A stretch of 26,457 nucleotides of DNA. Source: a virus. The notes beneath the pieces are model-generated. The model was not told the DNA's origin. It saw only the letters and a list, made by a program, of their open reading frames with translations, and made no database searches. The DNA lies in IMG/VR virus record IMGVR_UViG_3300042453_002706, positions 1 through 26,457 of that record, one strand, 5' to 3'. The position numbers were made by a program, and so were the translations under genes. Of the stretch, positions 6,414 through 14,317 are shown piece by piece. Every line of letters starts with the position of its first letter. Positions within the stretch are counted from its first letter, which is position 1.

Positions 6414-8918
6414 TTAAACGAAAAAAGACTCTAAACTAGATGTTTTTTCAACTCTCCACCCAACAGAGTCTAAAATATTTTTGAGTGGTTCTAGAAATGA
6501 TTTTTCAAATTGTAAATCATAATCAATGTATTTGTCAAGATTCAATTCCTTAGGAAAATCTTGAATAAACGAAATTACATTTTCGTGAATTATATTTGGA
6601 ACTTTTAGGTATATGTATTTGATTTTTTCACCATTTTGTATCAAAGAATATTTATTTGTAAGTTTATTCTTTTGAATATAATGGTTGAATAAAAGTGAAC
6701 CACGAGCGTGAATTGGAGTTCCTTTACTATAAATTGTAGAATATGATTTATACTTATCCACATCAGAAACTGTTCTTGGACAGGCAATCTCTTCAGGAGA
6801 AAAGGTTTTAAATTTAACTCGACAATCTTCAATGAACTTAATTACATCATCCTCAGTTCCACTCATCATAATCTTAAGAGAATCTTTAATCATCTTACGA
6901 CAAGGTGCTGGAGTAGAAGACTTGATTGCTTCAATTCCCATTATCTTGAGTTTAGGTTCTTCATAACGAACACCTTCACTATCCCAGACGTTCATAATGT
7001 AACGCTTTTTAGCTGTCCATATTCCACGGTCTGCAATGTTTTCCCTTTTCATTCTCATCTTCTGAGAATAAGCATTCAAATAGTCTGCTAGTTCTTGATA
7101 GCAACCTTCAATATACTTTTCAAGTTCTACCTTACACATCTTATCAAGAAAATCAACAACCATTTTAGTAGTTTTTTCTTTTCCTTTGAATACAGTTTCA
7201 ACTAAAGAACCCATATTAAGAATTATAGAATCAGTATCGGAAGCAATCACATAATCAACATCTTCAGTTTTAAGAATGCGACTAAAGTATTGATTGAGTT
7301 TATTTTCAATCCAACGAATTACAACCTGTCCTGAAGATGTAACTGCTTCAGCGTTTTCCAATTTATAATAACGAAAAAATGGATTTCCTAAACTTCCGTA
7401 ACAAGAGTTCAAAGAAATCTTTTTTGCCATCTGAATATTATTACATCTAGCAATTTCTCTCTCTAATTCTTTTGTTGGAGTTTTTTCATATTGCTTCTTT
7501 GCCTCAAGCATTTTCTTCTTGAAATGTTTTCGTTCGTCATACATTTTTTCCATTAGTTCTGGAAGAAATCCACGAACATCTTTGCGATACATTGCACCAT
7601 TTGCACAGATACAATAATCTTTATAATCATCAAAATTTAATTCTTGATTTAAGATTTTATCTATTGTTACTGTTGGGTGTTTTGCTTCAACTAAAGTCTC
7701 AGGACTTAAATTAAATTGCATAATTAGATGTGGATAAAGACTGTCAAGATCTAGAGAAACAATCCAATCATACATTCCTGGCTTTGGTTCTTTTACATAG
7801 GCACCAGTAAACTTATCATTTTTTTCAGATAAGCCTTTATGAGGAATTACAATATTTCTCTTTTTTAGGTAATTGTAAATAATTGAATCCCAGGTTCTTA
7901 CTTGAAAGAAAATATCATTGAAGTTAATCTTTGCATCATAAGCCATCGTAAAGCACAACTCAATTAGCTTCATTTTATCTTCTAATTGATCTATTAGCTC
8001 TACGTCCTTAATATTGTATGAAATAAATTTAGACCACGAATTTCGATAAAAATCTCGGAATGTATCAAACTCAGAGTGGTCTAATTTCTTCTGACCAAGT
8101 TCAACTTCAGCAATATAATCTAGACGATATGATTCTTGTGTCTTGTAAGTAAATTTCTTATACAAATCAAGATAATCAAGTTGAGACAATCCACCAACGT
8201 CAAATGTCGTATGATTACGTCCATTGGTAAATACCTGCTTTTCAGTAACGAGTCCCCAATTAGAGAATCTCTTCATCAATTTTTCACCAAGAACTCTATT
8301 CAACCTTTTACAGATATATGGAATATCATAAAGATTTGTGTTCCATCCAGTAATTACATCTGGAACATTATACATCCAATAATTAATAAAATGAGTTAAT
8401 AGTTCTTCTTCGGATGGACAGTAATGATATGTTAAATCTCTACGATTGTGTGGATAAGGTTTAACTCCCCAGGTAATAATATCCTTTGTTGCATAGTCTT
8501 GAATTGTGATAGCAAGTATTTCTTCTGATGCACTTTCCACATCAGGGAATCCATATTCAGAAGAAACCTCAATATCCAAAATAGAGATTTTAATTTTATT
8601 AATATCAAATTTAATTTCATCCTCTGGATATTTTTCAGCAATATACTGGCAGATATATCTATCGTTTCCATAGATTTCAAATCCATCTACATCTTCATAT
8701 CTGGAATAAAATTCTCTACACTCTTTAATTGAACCGGGTTGAATTGCTTCAACAAACTCTCCACTCAATGTTTTGTATTTTGTTTGTTTTTTTGATTTTA
8801 CAAACAAAGTTGGACTAAAATTATCATCCCTGAATTCATACCTTTTACCATTTTTAACTCCACGAACTAAAATTTGATTTCCAATCAACTGAACATTGGT
8901 GTAAAAGTTTTGAGTCAT
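6414..8918 (-). CDS. 43: DNA polymerase gp43 (family B)
   Basis: 834 residues, slightly shorter than T4 gp43 (898). The exonuclease motifs are DIEVSS (Asp115, Glu117), GWNTNLYDIPY (Asp198) and YNIKDVELID (Tyr301, Asp305). The polymerase motifs are A, SLDLDSLYPHLIM (about 388-400), B, KKISLNSCYGSLGN (about 499-512), and C, ASDTDSIIL (Asp561 and Asp563). Both proofreading and polymerase active sites look intact, and there is no intein or split. It replicates the phage genome with gp45, gp44/62 and gp41. The start overlaps the stop of the preceding gene as ATGA. Confidence 0.97.
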   Translation of the reverse strand: MTQNFYTNVQLIGNQILVRGVKNGKRYEFRDDNFSPTLFVKSKKQTKYKTLSGEFVEAIQPGSIKECREFYSRYEDVDGFEIYGNDRYICQYIAEKYPEDEIKFDINKIKISILDIEVSSEYGFPDVESASEEILAITIQDYATKDIITWGVKPYPHNRRDLTYHYCPSEEELLTHFINYWMYNVPDVITGWNTNLYDIPYICKRLNRVLGEKLMKRFSNWGLVTEKQVFTNGRNHTTFDVGGLSQLDYLDLYKKFTYKTQESYRLDYIAEVELGQKKLDHSEFDTFRDFYRNSWSKFISYNIKDVELIDQLEDKMKLIELCFTMAYDAKINFNDIFFQVRTWDSIIYNYLKKRNIVIPHKGLSEKNDKFTGAYVKEPKPGMYDWIVSLDLDSLYPHLIMQFNLSPETLVEAKHPTVTIDKILNQELNFDDYKDYCICANGAMYRKDVRGFLPELMEKMYDERKHFKKKMLEAKKQYEKTPTKELEREIARCNNIQMAKKISLNSCYGSLGNPFFRYYKLENAEAVTSSGQVVIRWIENKLNQYFSRILKTEDVDYVIASDTDSIILNMGSLVETVFKGKEKTTKMVVDFLDKMCKVELEKYIEGCYQELADYLNAYSQKMRMKRENIADRGIWTAKKRYIMNVWDSEGVRYEEPKLKIMGIEAIKSSTPAPCRKMIKDSLKIMMSGTEDDVIKFIEDCRVKFKTFSPEEIACPRTVSDVDKYKSYSTIYSKGTPIHARGSLLFNHYIQKNKLTNKYSLIQNGEKIKYIYLKVPNIIHENVISFIQDFPKELNLDKYIDYDLQFEKSFLEPLKNILDSVGWRVEKTSSLESFFV

Positions 8919-9196
8919 TCTTTAATTAAGTCTTCGTATTTTTCAAGTAATGTAGGTGTTGGATCTGCAAGAGTAAGGATTTTATCCGAACTCATCATAA
9001 AAACATCTTGTTTTGTAACTCCCATTAAAAATGGCTCTAAAGTTCTAGAAAGCACTTCTAATTGAGGTTCTTTCAGAATAAATGGTTTAATTAATTTACA
9101 GTCAGGCTCTCCAATATCTGAAGTAACTTCTTCAATTTGACTGATTAAAATCTGATTAGTTAGCAATAGAATAATTTTAGTCACTTTCTTTTCCAT
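8915..9196 (-). CDS. Hypothetical protein, likely tandem paralogue of its neighbour
   Basis: 93 residues (begins MEKKVTKIILLLTNQILISQ). It resembles the next gene upstream in layout: a beta-rich start (KIILLLTNQILISQIEEV against KLALLKSGEDVIADIQEM) and a similar end (TLADPTPTLLEKYEDLI against TIVEPISALKEMYEKSL). This suggests an old tandem duplication of a small, perhaps Sm-like, fold. The start lies 20 nt inside the preceding gene and the stop overlaps the gp43 start as ATGA, so expression is probably coupled to the polymerase. Function unknown. Confidence 0.7.
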   Translation of the reverse strand: MEKKVTKIILLLTNQILISQIEEVTSDIGEPDCKLIKPFILKEPQLEVLSRTLEPFLMGVTKQDVFMMSSDKILTLADPTPTLLEKYEDLIKE

Positions 9197-9503
9197 TTTT
9201 CACTTCCCTTGTGGATAAACTTTTCTCATACATTTCTTTTAAAGCTGAAATTGGTTCTACAATTGTAATCACCCAATCCAATGGAACAGGTATTTTTTTA
9301 TCTGAAGTAAGAGGAACCCAGGAGGTTAATTGAAGTTTGGATGGAGTCTTTGTCTGTCCACTTTCCTCTGTATCAAATGCAAATACTTTTGCAACACAAG
9401 GATTTTCAAAGAAGTATCCAACAATTTTTTCTTCAATTACCATCTCTTGAATATCTGCTATTACATCTTCTCCAGATTTTAAGAGGGCTAGTTTTACAGT
9501 CAT
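9177..9503 (-). CDS. Hypothetical protein (possible small beta-barrel), conserved next to gp43
   Basis: 108 residues (begins MTVKLALLKSGEDVIADIQE). Short beta strands and the ending WVITIVEPISALKEMYEKSL suggest a compact beta fold followed by a helix. I recall proteins of this kind upstream of gp43 in T4-like cyanophages, always without an assigned role. It is the first gene of the unit that continues into gp43, uvsX and gp41, with a TGCTATAAT promoter 22 bp upstream and a terminator beyond that. Confidence 0.7.
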   Translation of the reverse strand: MTVKLALLKSGEDVIADIQEMVIEEKIVGYFFENPCVAKVFAFDTEESGQTKTPSKLQLTSWVPLTSDKKIPVPLDWVITIVEPISALKEMYEKSLSTREVKNGKESD

Positions 9504-9524
9504 AAATTATATCAATTCCTATTT

Positions 9525-9535
9525 GTATTATAGCA
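9525..9535 (-). promoter_or_regulatory. Extended -10 promoter for the gp43-uvsX-gp41 unit
   Basis: The minus strand reads TGCTATAATAC, an extended -10 with a perfect TATAAT. It overlaps a TACAAATA late-like box (9520-9527). It follows the terminator at 9538-9578 and lies upstream of the ATG at 9503, so it probably drives the core replication operon. Confidence 0.6.
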
Positions 9536-9537
9536 AT

Positions 9538-9578
9538 AAAAAAATGAGGAGTCAACCTAGTTTTGCCAGGTGCTCCTC
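9538..9578 (-). terminator. Rho-independent terminator after the Hsp20 unit
   Basis: On the minus strand GAGGAG pairs with CTCCTC, with a second inner pairing ACCT/AGGT, followed by ATTTTTTT. It lies 24 bp past the stop of the 56-residue gene at 9602-9772. Confidence 0.75.
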
Positions 9579-9601
9579 TGCGCCAACGATAGCAATTCTA
9601 T

Positions 9602-9772
9602 TTATTCTCCTCCATCTCCACCACTACCATCACCAGAATCTCCAGCACTTGAACGACTTCTTACTGGAACTGCTTTTCCCTTTGGAATTTTCTTTTGTTT
9701 TCCTTGAGAATAAACATCGTGAGGAAGAGAACCTTTATATGCAATTAATTTGAACTCGTTAAACGACTTCAT
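9602..9772 (-). CDS. Small basic protein with a Gly-rich acidic tail, 56 aa
   Basis: 56 residues. It begins MKSFNEFKLIAYKGSLPHDV, continues with a basic middle (GKQKKIPKGKAVPVRSR) and ends in a Gly/Asp/Ser tail (GDSGDGSGGDGGE). The start lies 14 nt inside the end of the Hsp20 gene, implying coupled translation. I have seen short phage proteins with an MKSFNEF-type start but know no function. The charge pattern would suit a nucleic-acid or protein-binding tail; that is a guess. Confidence 0.6.
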   Translation of the reverse strand: MKSFNEFKLIAYKGSLPHDVYSQGKQKKIPKGKAVPVRSRSSAGDSGDGSGGDGGE

Positions 9773-10202
9773 AAGTTTTTTTCTTTTGATGTTCTGGAAT
9801 AACTCTATTTAGTTTAATAGTAAGCAATCCATCTGCAAATGAAACATCACCAACTACAACATCATCTGAAAGAGTCCAAGTTCTTGTGAATGCTCTACGT
9901 GCAATACCTTTATGCATATATTCATATTCTGTCGGTGCTTTTTTACACTCAACAAAAAGTTTATTGCATTCAGAAGAAACTTCAATATCTTCTTTTTTAT
10001 ATCCAGCAAGAGCAATTTCTAAGGTAAACTCTGTGGAACTTTCTTTAATTAGATTATAGGGTGGATAATTGGTAGAAGATTCGTGGAGAGTTCCAAATCT
10101 ATGAAACCATTCTTCCATTCCAATTGAGTTTTTTTCAATATCTTGAATTAATTTGTCAAGACCATTTGAAGTATAATATTTTGTGGTTGTTGTGTTAAAC
10201 AT
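9759..10202 (-). CDS. hsp20: Small heat-shock protein Hsp20 (IbpA-like)
   Basis: 147 residues. The alpha-crystallin domain runs from about residue 48 to 140, with the family signs EFTLEIALAGYKKEDIEVSS, an exposed ARRAFTRTWTL strand and the GLLTIKL strand near the end. Small heat-shock proteins hold unfolding proteins in a refoldable state without ATP. An hsp20 gene in this position, between regA and gp43, is typical of T4-like cyanophages. A strong AAGGAG precedes the ATG. It stands in its own unit with the 56-residue gene. Confidence 0.92.
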   Translation of the reverse strand: MFNTTTTKYYTSNGLDKLIQDIEKNSIGMEEWFHRFGTLHESSTNYPPYNLIKESSTEFTLEIALAGYKKEDIEVSSECNKLFVECKKAPTEYEYMHKGIARRAFTRTWTLSDDVVVGDVSFADGLLTIKLNRVIPEHQKKKTYEVV

Positions 10203-10302
10203 TGTGATTCTCCTTAAAAAGCGAGGATTGATTTAAACTTACGGATCCAAAGACTCCGCTTTAGCGAATGAGGGATTGAAATAATCTTCCTCATCATTAC
10301 TA

Positions 10303-10308
10303 ATTATA
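10303..10308 (-). promoter_or_regulatory. Probable promoter for hsp20
   Basis: A perfect TATAAT on the minus strand in the 147-bp gap before hsp20, directly after the T-run of the terminator at 10319-10345. No clear -35 box is seen. The leader between this box and the ATG is about 95 nt, with a possible small hairpin and a strong AAGGAG near its end. Confidence 0.5.
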
Positions 10309-10318
10309 TGAAAACCAC

Positions 10319-10345
10319 AAAAAAGGGGGAGTGTTGAATTCCCCC
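10319..10345 (-). terminator. Rho-independent terminator after regA
   Basis: On the minus strand GGGGGA pairs with TCCCCC around a 9-base loop, followed by CTTTTTTG-type T-rich sequence. It lies just beyond the regA stop and separates the clamp-loader/regA unit from hsp20. Confidence 0.8.
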
Positions 10346-10349
10346 AAAA

Positions 10350-10799
10350 TCATTCGGTTTCCTGAACCCTACCTTTTTTTCCAATATTATACTTTTGTTC
10401 CAAAATCCAATCACCTTTATCTTTATAGGATAAAACTTTAATTTGATTTAGAGGAGCAATATTTTCAATTACAGAATCGGGTTTAATGATAGAAATCAAT
10501 CCCCAATCAGAAAGAAGACAAATAATGCGATTACGACGCTGAATATCATTCACAGTAAGATTGGCGTGTTTACCATCTAATGCAAAAAGTTCCTTAAAAT
10601 GCGTAATGTAATAACGTCCTTGTTTATGAAGAATATGAGCACTTTGATAAAGTTTCTTCTCTTTTCTTGAAGCAACTCCAATACGGGTCAAAGTCTCACG
10701 AACCTTTAGAAAATCATCAGGCTCATTCAAAATAACCTCCACCATTTGATCGGGAGACCAATTCACCCTTGGCTCTACTGTTTGATTTGCAGTAGTCAT
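10350..10799 (-). CDS. regA: RegA translational repressor
   Basis: 149 residues. The central part matches T4 RegA closely in pattern: DDFLKVRETLTRIGVASRKE, then LYQSAHILHKQGRYYITHFK. RegA binds AU-rich start regions of early phage mRNAs and blocks ribosome entry, including its own. It is longer than T4 RegA (122) because of a short N-terminal extension and a basic C-terminal tail. The start overlaps the gp62 stop as ATGA (10796-10799), giving the order gp44-gp62-regA as in T4. Confidence 0.92.
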   Translation of the reverse strand: MTTANQTVEPRVNWSPDQMVEVILNEPDDFLKVRETLTRIGVASRKEKKLYQSAHILHKQGRYYITHFKELFALDGKHANLTVNDIQRRNRIICLLSDWGLISIIKPDSVIENIAPLNQIKVLSYKDKGDWILEQKYNIGKKGRVQETE

Positions 10800-11176
10800 T
10801 TTATTCCTCCAATGTCAAGTTTTTGTTTAATAATTTTAAGTTGTTCATTATTTAGTATTTTTAACGCTTGAGCTGCTTTTTCATTACTATAGCCATAGTA
10901 TTTTTTGACACACTCTAGGTCTTCAATTTTTTCTTTGTTGATCCAAACAGAAAATCTTTTTCTTTTTCTGATAGTATTTAGATAAAACGAATATTGCATA
11001 TCTTTATCAAGATGATAATTCTTATTCATCTCATTTGCAAAAAGAATAGTATCATATTGACCAGATAAACATTTATTAATAATGTATGGAGAATATGATT
11101 TTATTTGTGCTGGGTCTTCTTCAATTAAATTTTCCCCAGTCTCATTAATTGAGAGCATCCAATACTTTAATTCCAT
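10796..11176 (-). CDS. 62: Clamp loader small subunit gp62
   Basis: 126 residues. The stretches INKCLSGQYDTILFANEMN and HLDKDMQYSFYLNTIRKRKR match the gp62 pattern of T4-like cyanophages; it is shorter than T4 gp62 (187). One gp62 joins four gp44 to load the gp45 clamp at primer ends. It lies 20 bp after gp44 and overlaps regA by 4 bases. Confidence 0.88.
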   Translation of the reverse strand: MELKYWMLSINETGENLIEEDPAQIKSYSPYIINKCLSGQYDTILFANEMNKNYHLDKDMQYSFYLNTIRKRKRFSVWINKEKIEDLECVKKYYGYSNEKAAQALKILNNEQLKIIKQKLDIGGIK

Positions 11177-11196
11177 AATTATAGTTTACGCTAATT

Positions 11197-12141
11197 TTAT
11201 TTCCATTGGCACTCACACATAATCTCTGTAAGTGCTGCTAAAAGATTTATCTCTTGATCGACACAAAAAGCTGACTGATACTGATACCTAGCAATAATGA
11301 GAATAGCAGCAGGAATAGAATTGGGTTGTAAATTATCATAAGAAGCGTCATAAATCCTACGAAGTAGAACCGAAGCATCGTTATCAAGGTTGGAGACCAC
11401 CCACTTACGGGCTTCGGTGAAGTTCTTTTCCTTGAGATGTTTAATCAATTCATTTATAGGGATGTCTGAGAAAGATGCAAGAATGCCCGAGTCAATTTTT
11501 CCTCCCGTAGAGTACCTTTGACATTCGTTGAGGATTCTACGAAAATCCGGGAAGTACTTAGATATAATTTCAATAAGAACTTTTTGATCATATTCAATAT
11601 TTTCTTTATCTAGGATTGTTTGAAGCCGCTTGAAAAATTCTCCTGCCAACTGTGCCTTTTGCTTTCCCCTGATTGTAAAATCAATGACAGCACATCTGGA
11701 GTGAAGAGGTTCAATAATTTTATTCTTATAATTACAGGTAAAGATGAATCTGCAGTTGTTATAAAATGTCTCAATATTAGCTCTAAGCAAAAGTTGAACA
11801 TCAGAGGTGGTATTGTCACTCTCATCCACGATGATGACTTTATGTTTAGAAGACCCCGTAAGTGAGACAGTAGAAGCAAAGTTCTTTGCTTGGTTCCGAA
11901 CAGTATCCAGGAAACGTCCTTCGTCGGATCCGTTGATTACATAAAAGTCTGCTCCCAACTCATTACACAACGCCTTTGCAATTGTTGTTTTACCAATACC
12001 AGGAGGTCCAGCAAGAAGAAGATTTGGAATCTCACCCTTCTCCACAAACTCCTTAAAGGTTTTTTTAATATCATCAGGAAGAATACAGTCATCAATTACT
12101 TGTGGTCTGTATTTTTCGCAAAGTAAGAATTCACTTGTCAT
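11197..12141 (-). CDS. 44: Clamp loader large subunit gp44 (AAA+ ATPase)
   Basis: 314 residues, against 319 in T4. Walker A is AGPPGIGKT (44-52), Walker B is VIIVDESDN (102-110) with catalytic Asp106 and Glu107, and the SRC motif (148-150) provides the arginine finger between subunits. It uses ATP to open gp45 and place it on DNA. No intein or split is visible. The start lies inside the end of the zinc-finger gene (11-nt overlap). Confidence 0.95.
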   Translation of the reverse strand: MTSEFLLCEKYRPQVIDDCILPDDIKKTFKEFVEKGEIPNLLLAGPPGIGKTTIAKALCNELGADFYVINGSDEGRFLDTVRNQAKNFASTVSLTGSSKHKVIIVDESDNTTSDVQLLLRANIETFYNNCRFIFTCNYKNKIIEPLHSRCAVIDFTIRGKQKAQLAGEFFKRLQTILDKENIEYDQKVLIEIISKYFPDFRRILNECQRYSTGGKIDSGILASFSDIPINELIKHLKEKNFTEARKWVVSNLDNDASVLLRRIYDASYDNLQPNSIPAAILIIARYQYQSAFCVDQEINLLAALTEIMCECQWK

Positions 12142-12349
12142 AATTTAATTTACAAACGGACTTTTCAAAATTATTCACAGTTTTAAGAGTCATTTCAGAA
12201 CTCTTTTGAGAAATAGTTGATTTATCTAATCCCAATTCCCAACCCATAGCACATTTGTTACAGGTTTCTCCAGTACACTCCCAACCACTATGACACTTTT
12301 CACATCCTTTACCTCCACATAAATTACAAACAGGATGACTATTATCCAT
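12131..12349 (-). CDS. Small cysteine-rich zinc-finger protein
   Basis: 72 residues. The N-terminal half has the spacing CNLCGGKGCEKCHSGWECTG then CNKC, like the CxxCxGxG zinc-binding repeats of DnaJ, so it probably binds one or two zinc ions. The rest (LDKSTISQKSSEMTLKTVNN) has no known motif. A GTG one codon upstream (12352) is also possible; I prefer the ATG. It overlaps the gp44 start by 11 nt. A role in DNA or protein binding near the clamp loader is only a guess. Confidence 0.65.
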   Translation of the reverse strand: MDNSHPVCNLCGGKGCEKCHSGWECTGETCNKCAMGWELGLDKSTISQKSSEMTLKTVNNFEKSVCKLNYDK

Positions 12350-12395
12350 CACTTAAATCCATTCGAGTTTAGTTTAGCACGACAATCAGCAAAAA

Positions 12396-12965
12396 TCAAG
12401 AACCTTTTTCTTTTCTTCGTTTTGCTGCCTCACTCATTTTTCTTTTAGTTTCTTCTGTATGTTTTCTCCCATAAAAGGAATTGTTTTCTCCAAGTCGATT
12501 TAGTTTATTTTTTTCACTAATCTTTATTCTAGTTTCTTTGGAAATTACATTACCTTGTAGAGATTTTCTTATTCTATCTTTTGTTTCTTTCGTATGTTTT
12601 TTACCATAATGAGGACCCTCTTTACCTCTTTTACCATAGTTAGGATTGTTTTCTCCACTCATCCTTTCACTTTGCTTTTTCTTAACTTCCTCACTTCTTA
12701 CAGTGCCAGAAGCACCATCACCACCATCAGTCATATTATAAAGAATACCAGTTCCCAAATCCTTTCTACCGAACACAGCAATCATATAGATTTCGTGTCT
12801 AAATGCCTCTGCTTCAGTTAGATTTTGTTTGAGGTATATTATTCTACTTTTATCTTTGGGGGGTTTTATACTTCTTTGTTTAGAGTTAATTCTATTACCT
12901 TTACCCTTACCAATATAATAAGGAGTTTTATCTTCACGCAAATATGCGTAAGTGTAGTAATACAT
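12396..12965 (-). CDS. GIY-YIG homing endonuclease with NUMOD3 repeats (HEG A)
   Basis: 189 residues from ATG 12965. The N-terminal catalytic domain has YYYTYAYLREDKTPYYIGKG, a GIY-YIG variant, followed by a likely catalytic Glu (EAEAFRHEIYMIAVFG) and the family Asn in ILYNMTDGGDGASG. From about residue 100 there are NUMOD3-type DNA-binding repeats (GENNPNYGKRGKEGPHYGKK, GENNSFYGRKHTEETKRKM). A TTG at 12989 is in frame, but it lies in the right arm of the leader, so ATG is preferred. Such free-standing endonucleases cut phage genomes lacking the gene and spread by repair. It lies between the gp45 and gp44 regions, replication genes that are common homing targets. Confidence 0.9.
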   Translation of the reverse strand: MYYYTYAYLREDKTPYYIGKGKGNRINSKQRSIKPPKDKSRIIYLKQNLTEAEAFRHEIYMIAVFGRKDLGTGILYNMTDGGDGASGTVRSEEVKKKQSERMSGENNPNYGKRGKEGPHYGKKHTKETKDRIRKSLQGNVISKETRIKISEKNKLNRLGENNSFYGRKHTEETKRKMSEAAKRRKEKGS

Positions 12966-13062
12966 TTCTGCTCTGTTGTTTGTTCGCAATACTATTTATA
13001 AGGGAGAGCATTTCTACTCCCCCACCCGAAAAGTGCGAACAAACCAGGCATCATTATTTATA
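12966..13062 (-). promoter_or_regulatory. Two-arm late-promoter leader of HEG A
   Basis: In the direction of transcription: outer TATAAATA (13055-13062, overlapping the stop of the preceding gene), 10 nt ending CTG, left arm GTTTGTTCGCA (13034-13044), hairpin GGGGGAG/CTCTCCC (13002-13023), inner TATAAATA (12993-13000), 4 nt, right arm TGCGAACAAAC (12978-12988), 12 nt, ATG. The CTG before the left arm can also pair with CAG after the right arm across a 2-nt bulge. The layout is repeated at HEG B and HEG C. Confidence 0.8.
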
Positions 13063-13588
13063 CCACCCATTGTGGGCGCCTTTGAGGCATACGAAGATAA
13101 TTATCCTTCACCCAAGGTTTGGAAGCAATATATCTTTTATATGCCTCAAATGTATCAATTGTTGTATCAAATTTATACTCATCAGGCATTGCCCTCGTAA
13201 ATTCTACCACATTTTTGTAGATGGAAATTTCTTTGCCACTAAAAGTGGAAAAGATATTTTCTGCAACTTCAAGACTTTTCATACAAGAATGTTCTTTTTC
13301 ATAACGATGCCGATACTCATTACAAAGAGCATAACCGTGCCGAATCAACCAAGCAAGGTTCTCGTGGGATTTTGATGCCCAAAGAACACAGGGATGATTC
13401 CTAAACGCCCCCTTAGCGGTGCTGTAGGGAGTTCCATCCTTTTTGGGAATGTATCCCCAGTTGTGATACCACTTGGAAAAGATGATGGAGACCATTTGAC
13501 AGGTCTCCAGAGGCATTTTCACAATATGCTTGTCTGGAAGTGCCGCAGCAGAAAGTACAGGACATAAATCTGTGACAAAAATATTCAT
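13058..13588 (-). CDS. Conserved phage protein of unknown function (MNIFV...DKHIVKM type)
   Basis: 176 residues. The N-terminus (MNIFVTDLCPVLSAAALPDK, then HIVKMPLETCQMVS) and the middle (NHPCVLWASKSHENLAWLIR, then HGYALCNEYRHRYEKEHS) form a pattern I recall from many myovirus proteins, sometimes annotated as pyrimidine dimer DNA glycosylase-like; I cannot confirm an enzymatic role. Conserved His, Lys and Glu residues would suit an enzyme. It follows gp45 after a 40-bp gap holding three TATAAT-containing repeats. The stop codon is part of the outer late box of the HEG A leader. Confidence 0.6.
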   Translation of the reverse strand: MNIFVTDLCPVLSAAALPDKHIVKMPLETCQMVSIIFSKWYHNWGYIPKKDGTPYSTAKGAFRNHPCVLWASKSHENLAWLIRHGYALCNEYRHRYEKEHSCMKSLEVAENIFSTFSGKEISIYKNVVEFTRAMPDEYKFDTTIDTFEAYKRYIASKPWVKDNYLRMPQRRPQWVV

Positions 13589-13599
13589 AATAAAAAAAA

Positions 13600-13631
13600 G
13601 ATTATACTTAGATTATACTTAGATTATATCA
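13600..13631 (-). repeat. 11-bp tandem repeat carrying three TATAAT boxes
   Basis: On the plus strand the unit gattatactta occurs at 13600-13610 and 13611-13621, with a third partial copy at 13622-13631 that reaches the gp45 stop. On the minus strand each copy carries TATAATC, giving three -10-like boxes 11 bp apart directly before the gene at 13588. Confidence 0.75.
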
Positions 13632-14294
13632 ACCAAAAGTTGAGTCTGGTTCCAGTGCAATCCAATAAGAAACATCAAATCCAGTATTTTTAAACTTAGA
13701 AATAAATTTCTGAGAGATTACAACTTCATAAGTTCCATTCAGAATTTTTAAGTTTTCCACTTTAAAGTTAAAAACAAACTCAGAATCAGTTTCTCCTACA
13801 ACAATAGAAAAATCATTTGAGGTTTCGTTCTTCTTATCACGAACAACCAATTTTACTACACCAGCTTCACCAACAGCAGACAAATCTGGAAGTTGATAAA
13901 CAGCTGCTGCCTTTACAAGTTTATCCAGTTGATTTGTATTCAACTCAAAACAAACATCTTCACTTGGCAAAGTAATTTCTTTGTCTGGAGGAACAATAAT
14001 TACATTTGGATCTGAGAAGAAATATTTGGATTTCATCTTACCTTCACGAATCACAACATAGTCTTGATTCTCAAAATCAAGTTCTGGTTGTTGATGAAGA
14101 GCAAGTCCATTCAGAAATTGATTCAAATCATAGATACCAAAATCTCTAGGAAATTCTTCACTGATTGTTGCTTCAGCAAGAATGTTTTTCATCACAGAAA
14201 TTGTTTTCAGACAATTTCCTTGTTTAAAGAGAATAGACTGATTAATGGAAGAAAAGTTTTTGAGTAGAGTCAGAGTTTTATCTGATAGTTTCAT
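13629..14294 (-). CDS. 45: Sliding clamp gp45
   Basis: 221 residues from MKLSDKTLTLLKNFSSINQS, matching the MKLSKDTxxLLKNFAxINxG start of T4 gp45 (228 residues). Other signs are FGIYDLNQFLNGLAL and the C-terminal WIALEPDSTFG. It forms a ring around DNA that holds gp43 in place and, in T4, also activates late transcription. The frame is open for nine more codons (ATG 14321), but homology favours 14294. That late genes here use TATAAATA boxes is consistent with clamp-dependent late transcription; the sigma-like factor itself lies outside the window. Confidence 0.92.
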   Translation of the reverse strand: MKLSDKTLTLLKNFSSINQSILFKQGNCLKTISVMKNILAEATISEEFPRDFGIYDLNQFLNGLALHQQPELDFENQDYVVIREGKMKSKYFFSDPNVIIVPPDKEITLPSEDVCFELNTNQLDKLVKAAAVYQLPDLSAVGEAGVVKLVVRDKKNETSNDFSIVVGETDSEFVFNFKVENLKILNGTYEVVISQKFISKFKNTGFDVSYWIALEPDSTFG

Positions 14295-14317
14295 AGTTTT
14301 ATTTCGAATTTTCATAA

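Noticed and set aside
6414-8918. An intein or intron in gp43, gp44 or uvsX
   Set aside because: All motifs run in the expected order without insertions.
12966-12989. TTG start at 12989 for HEG A
   Set aside because: It would add eight residues encoded inside the right arm and 5' leader; the ATG at 12965 sits at the same distance from the arm as in the other two homing genes.
12966-13062. The paired arms as terminal inverted repeats of a transposon
   Set aside because: Both arms lie on the 5' side of each homing gene and no matching copy is seen at the 3' side; no target-site duplication is evident.
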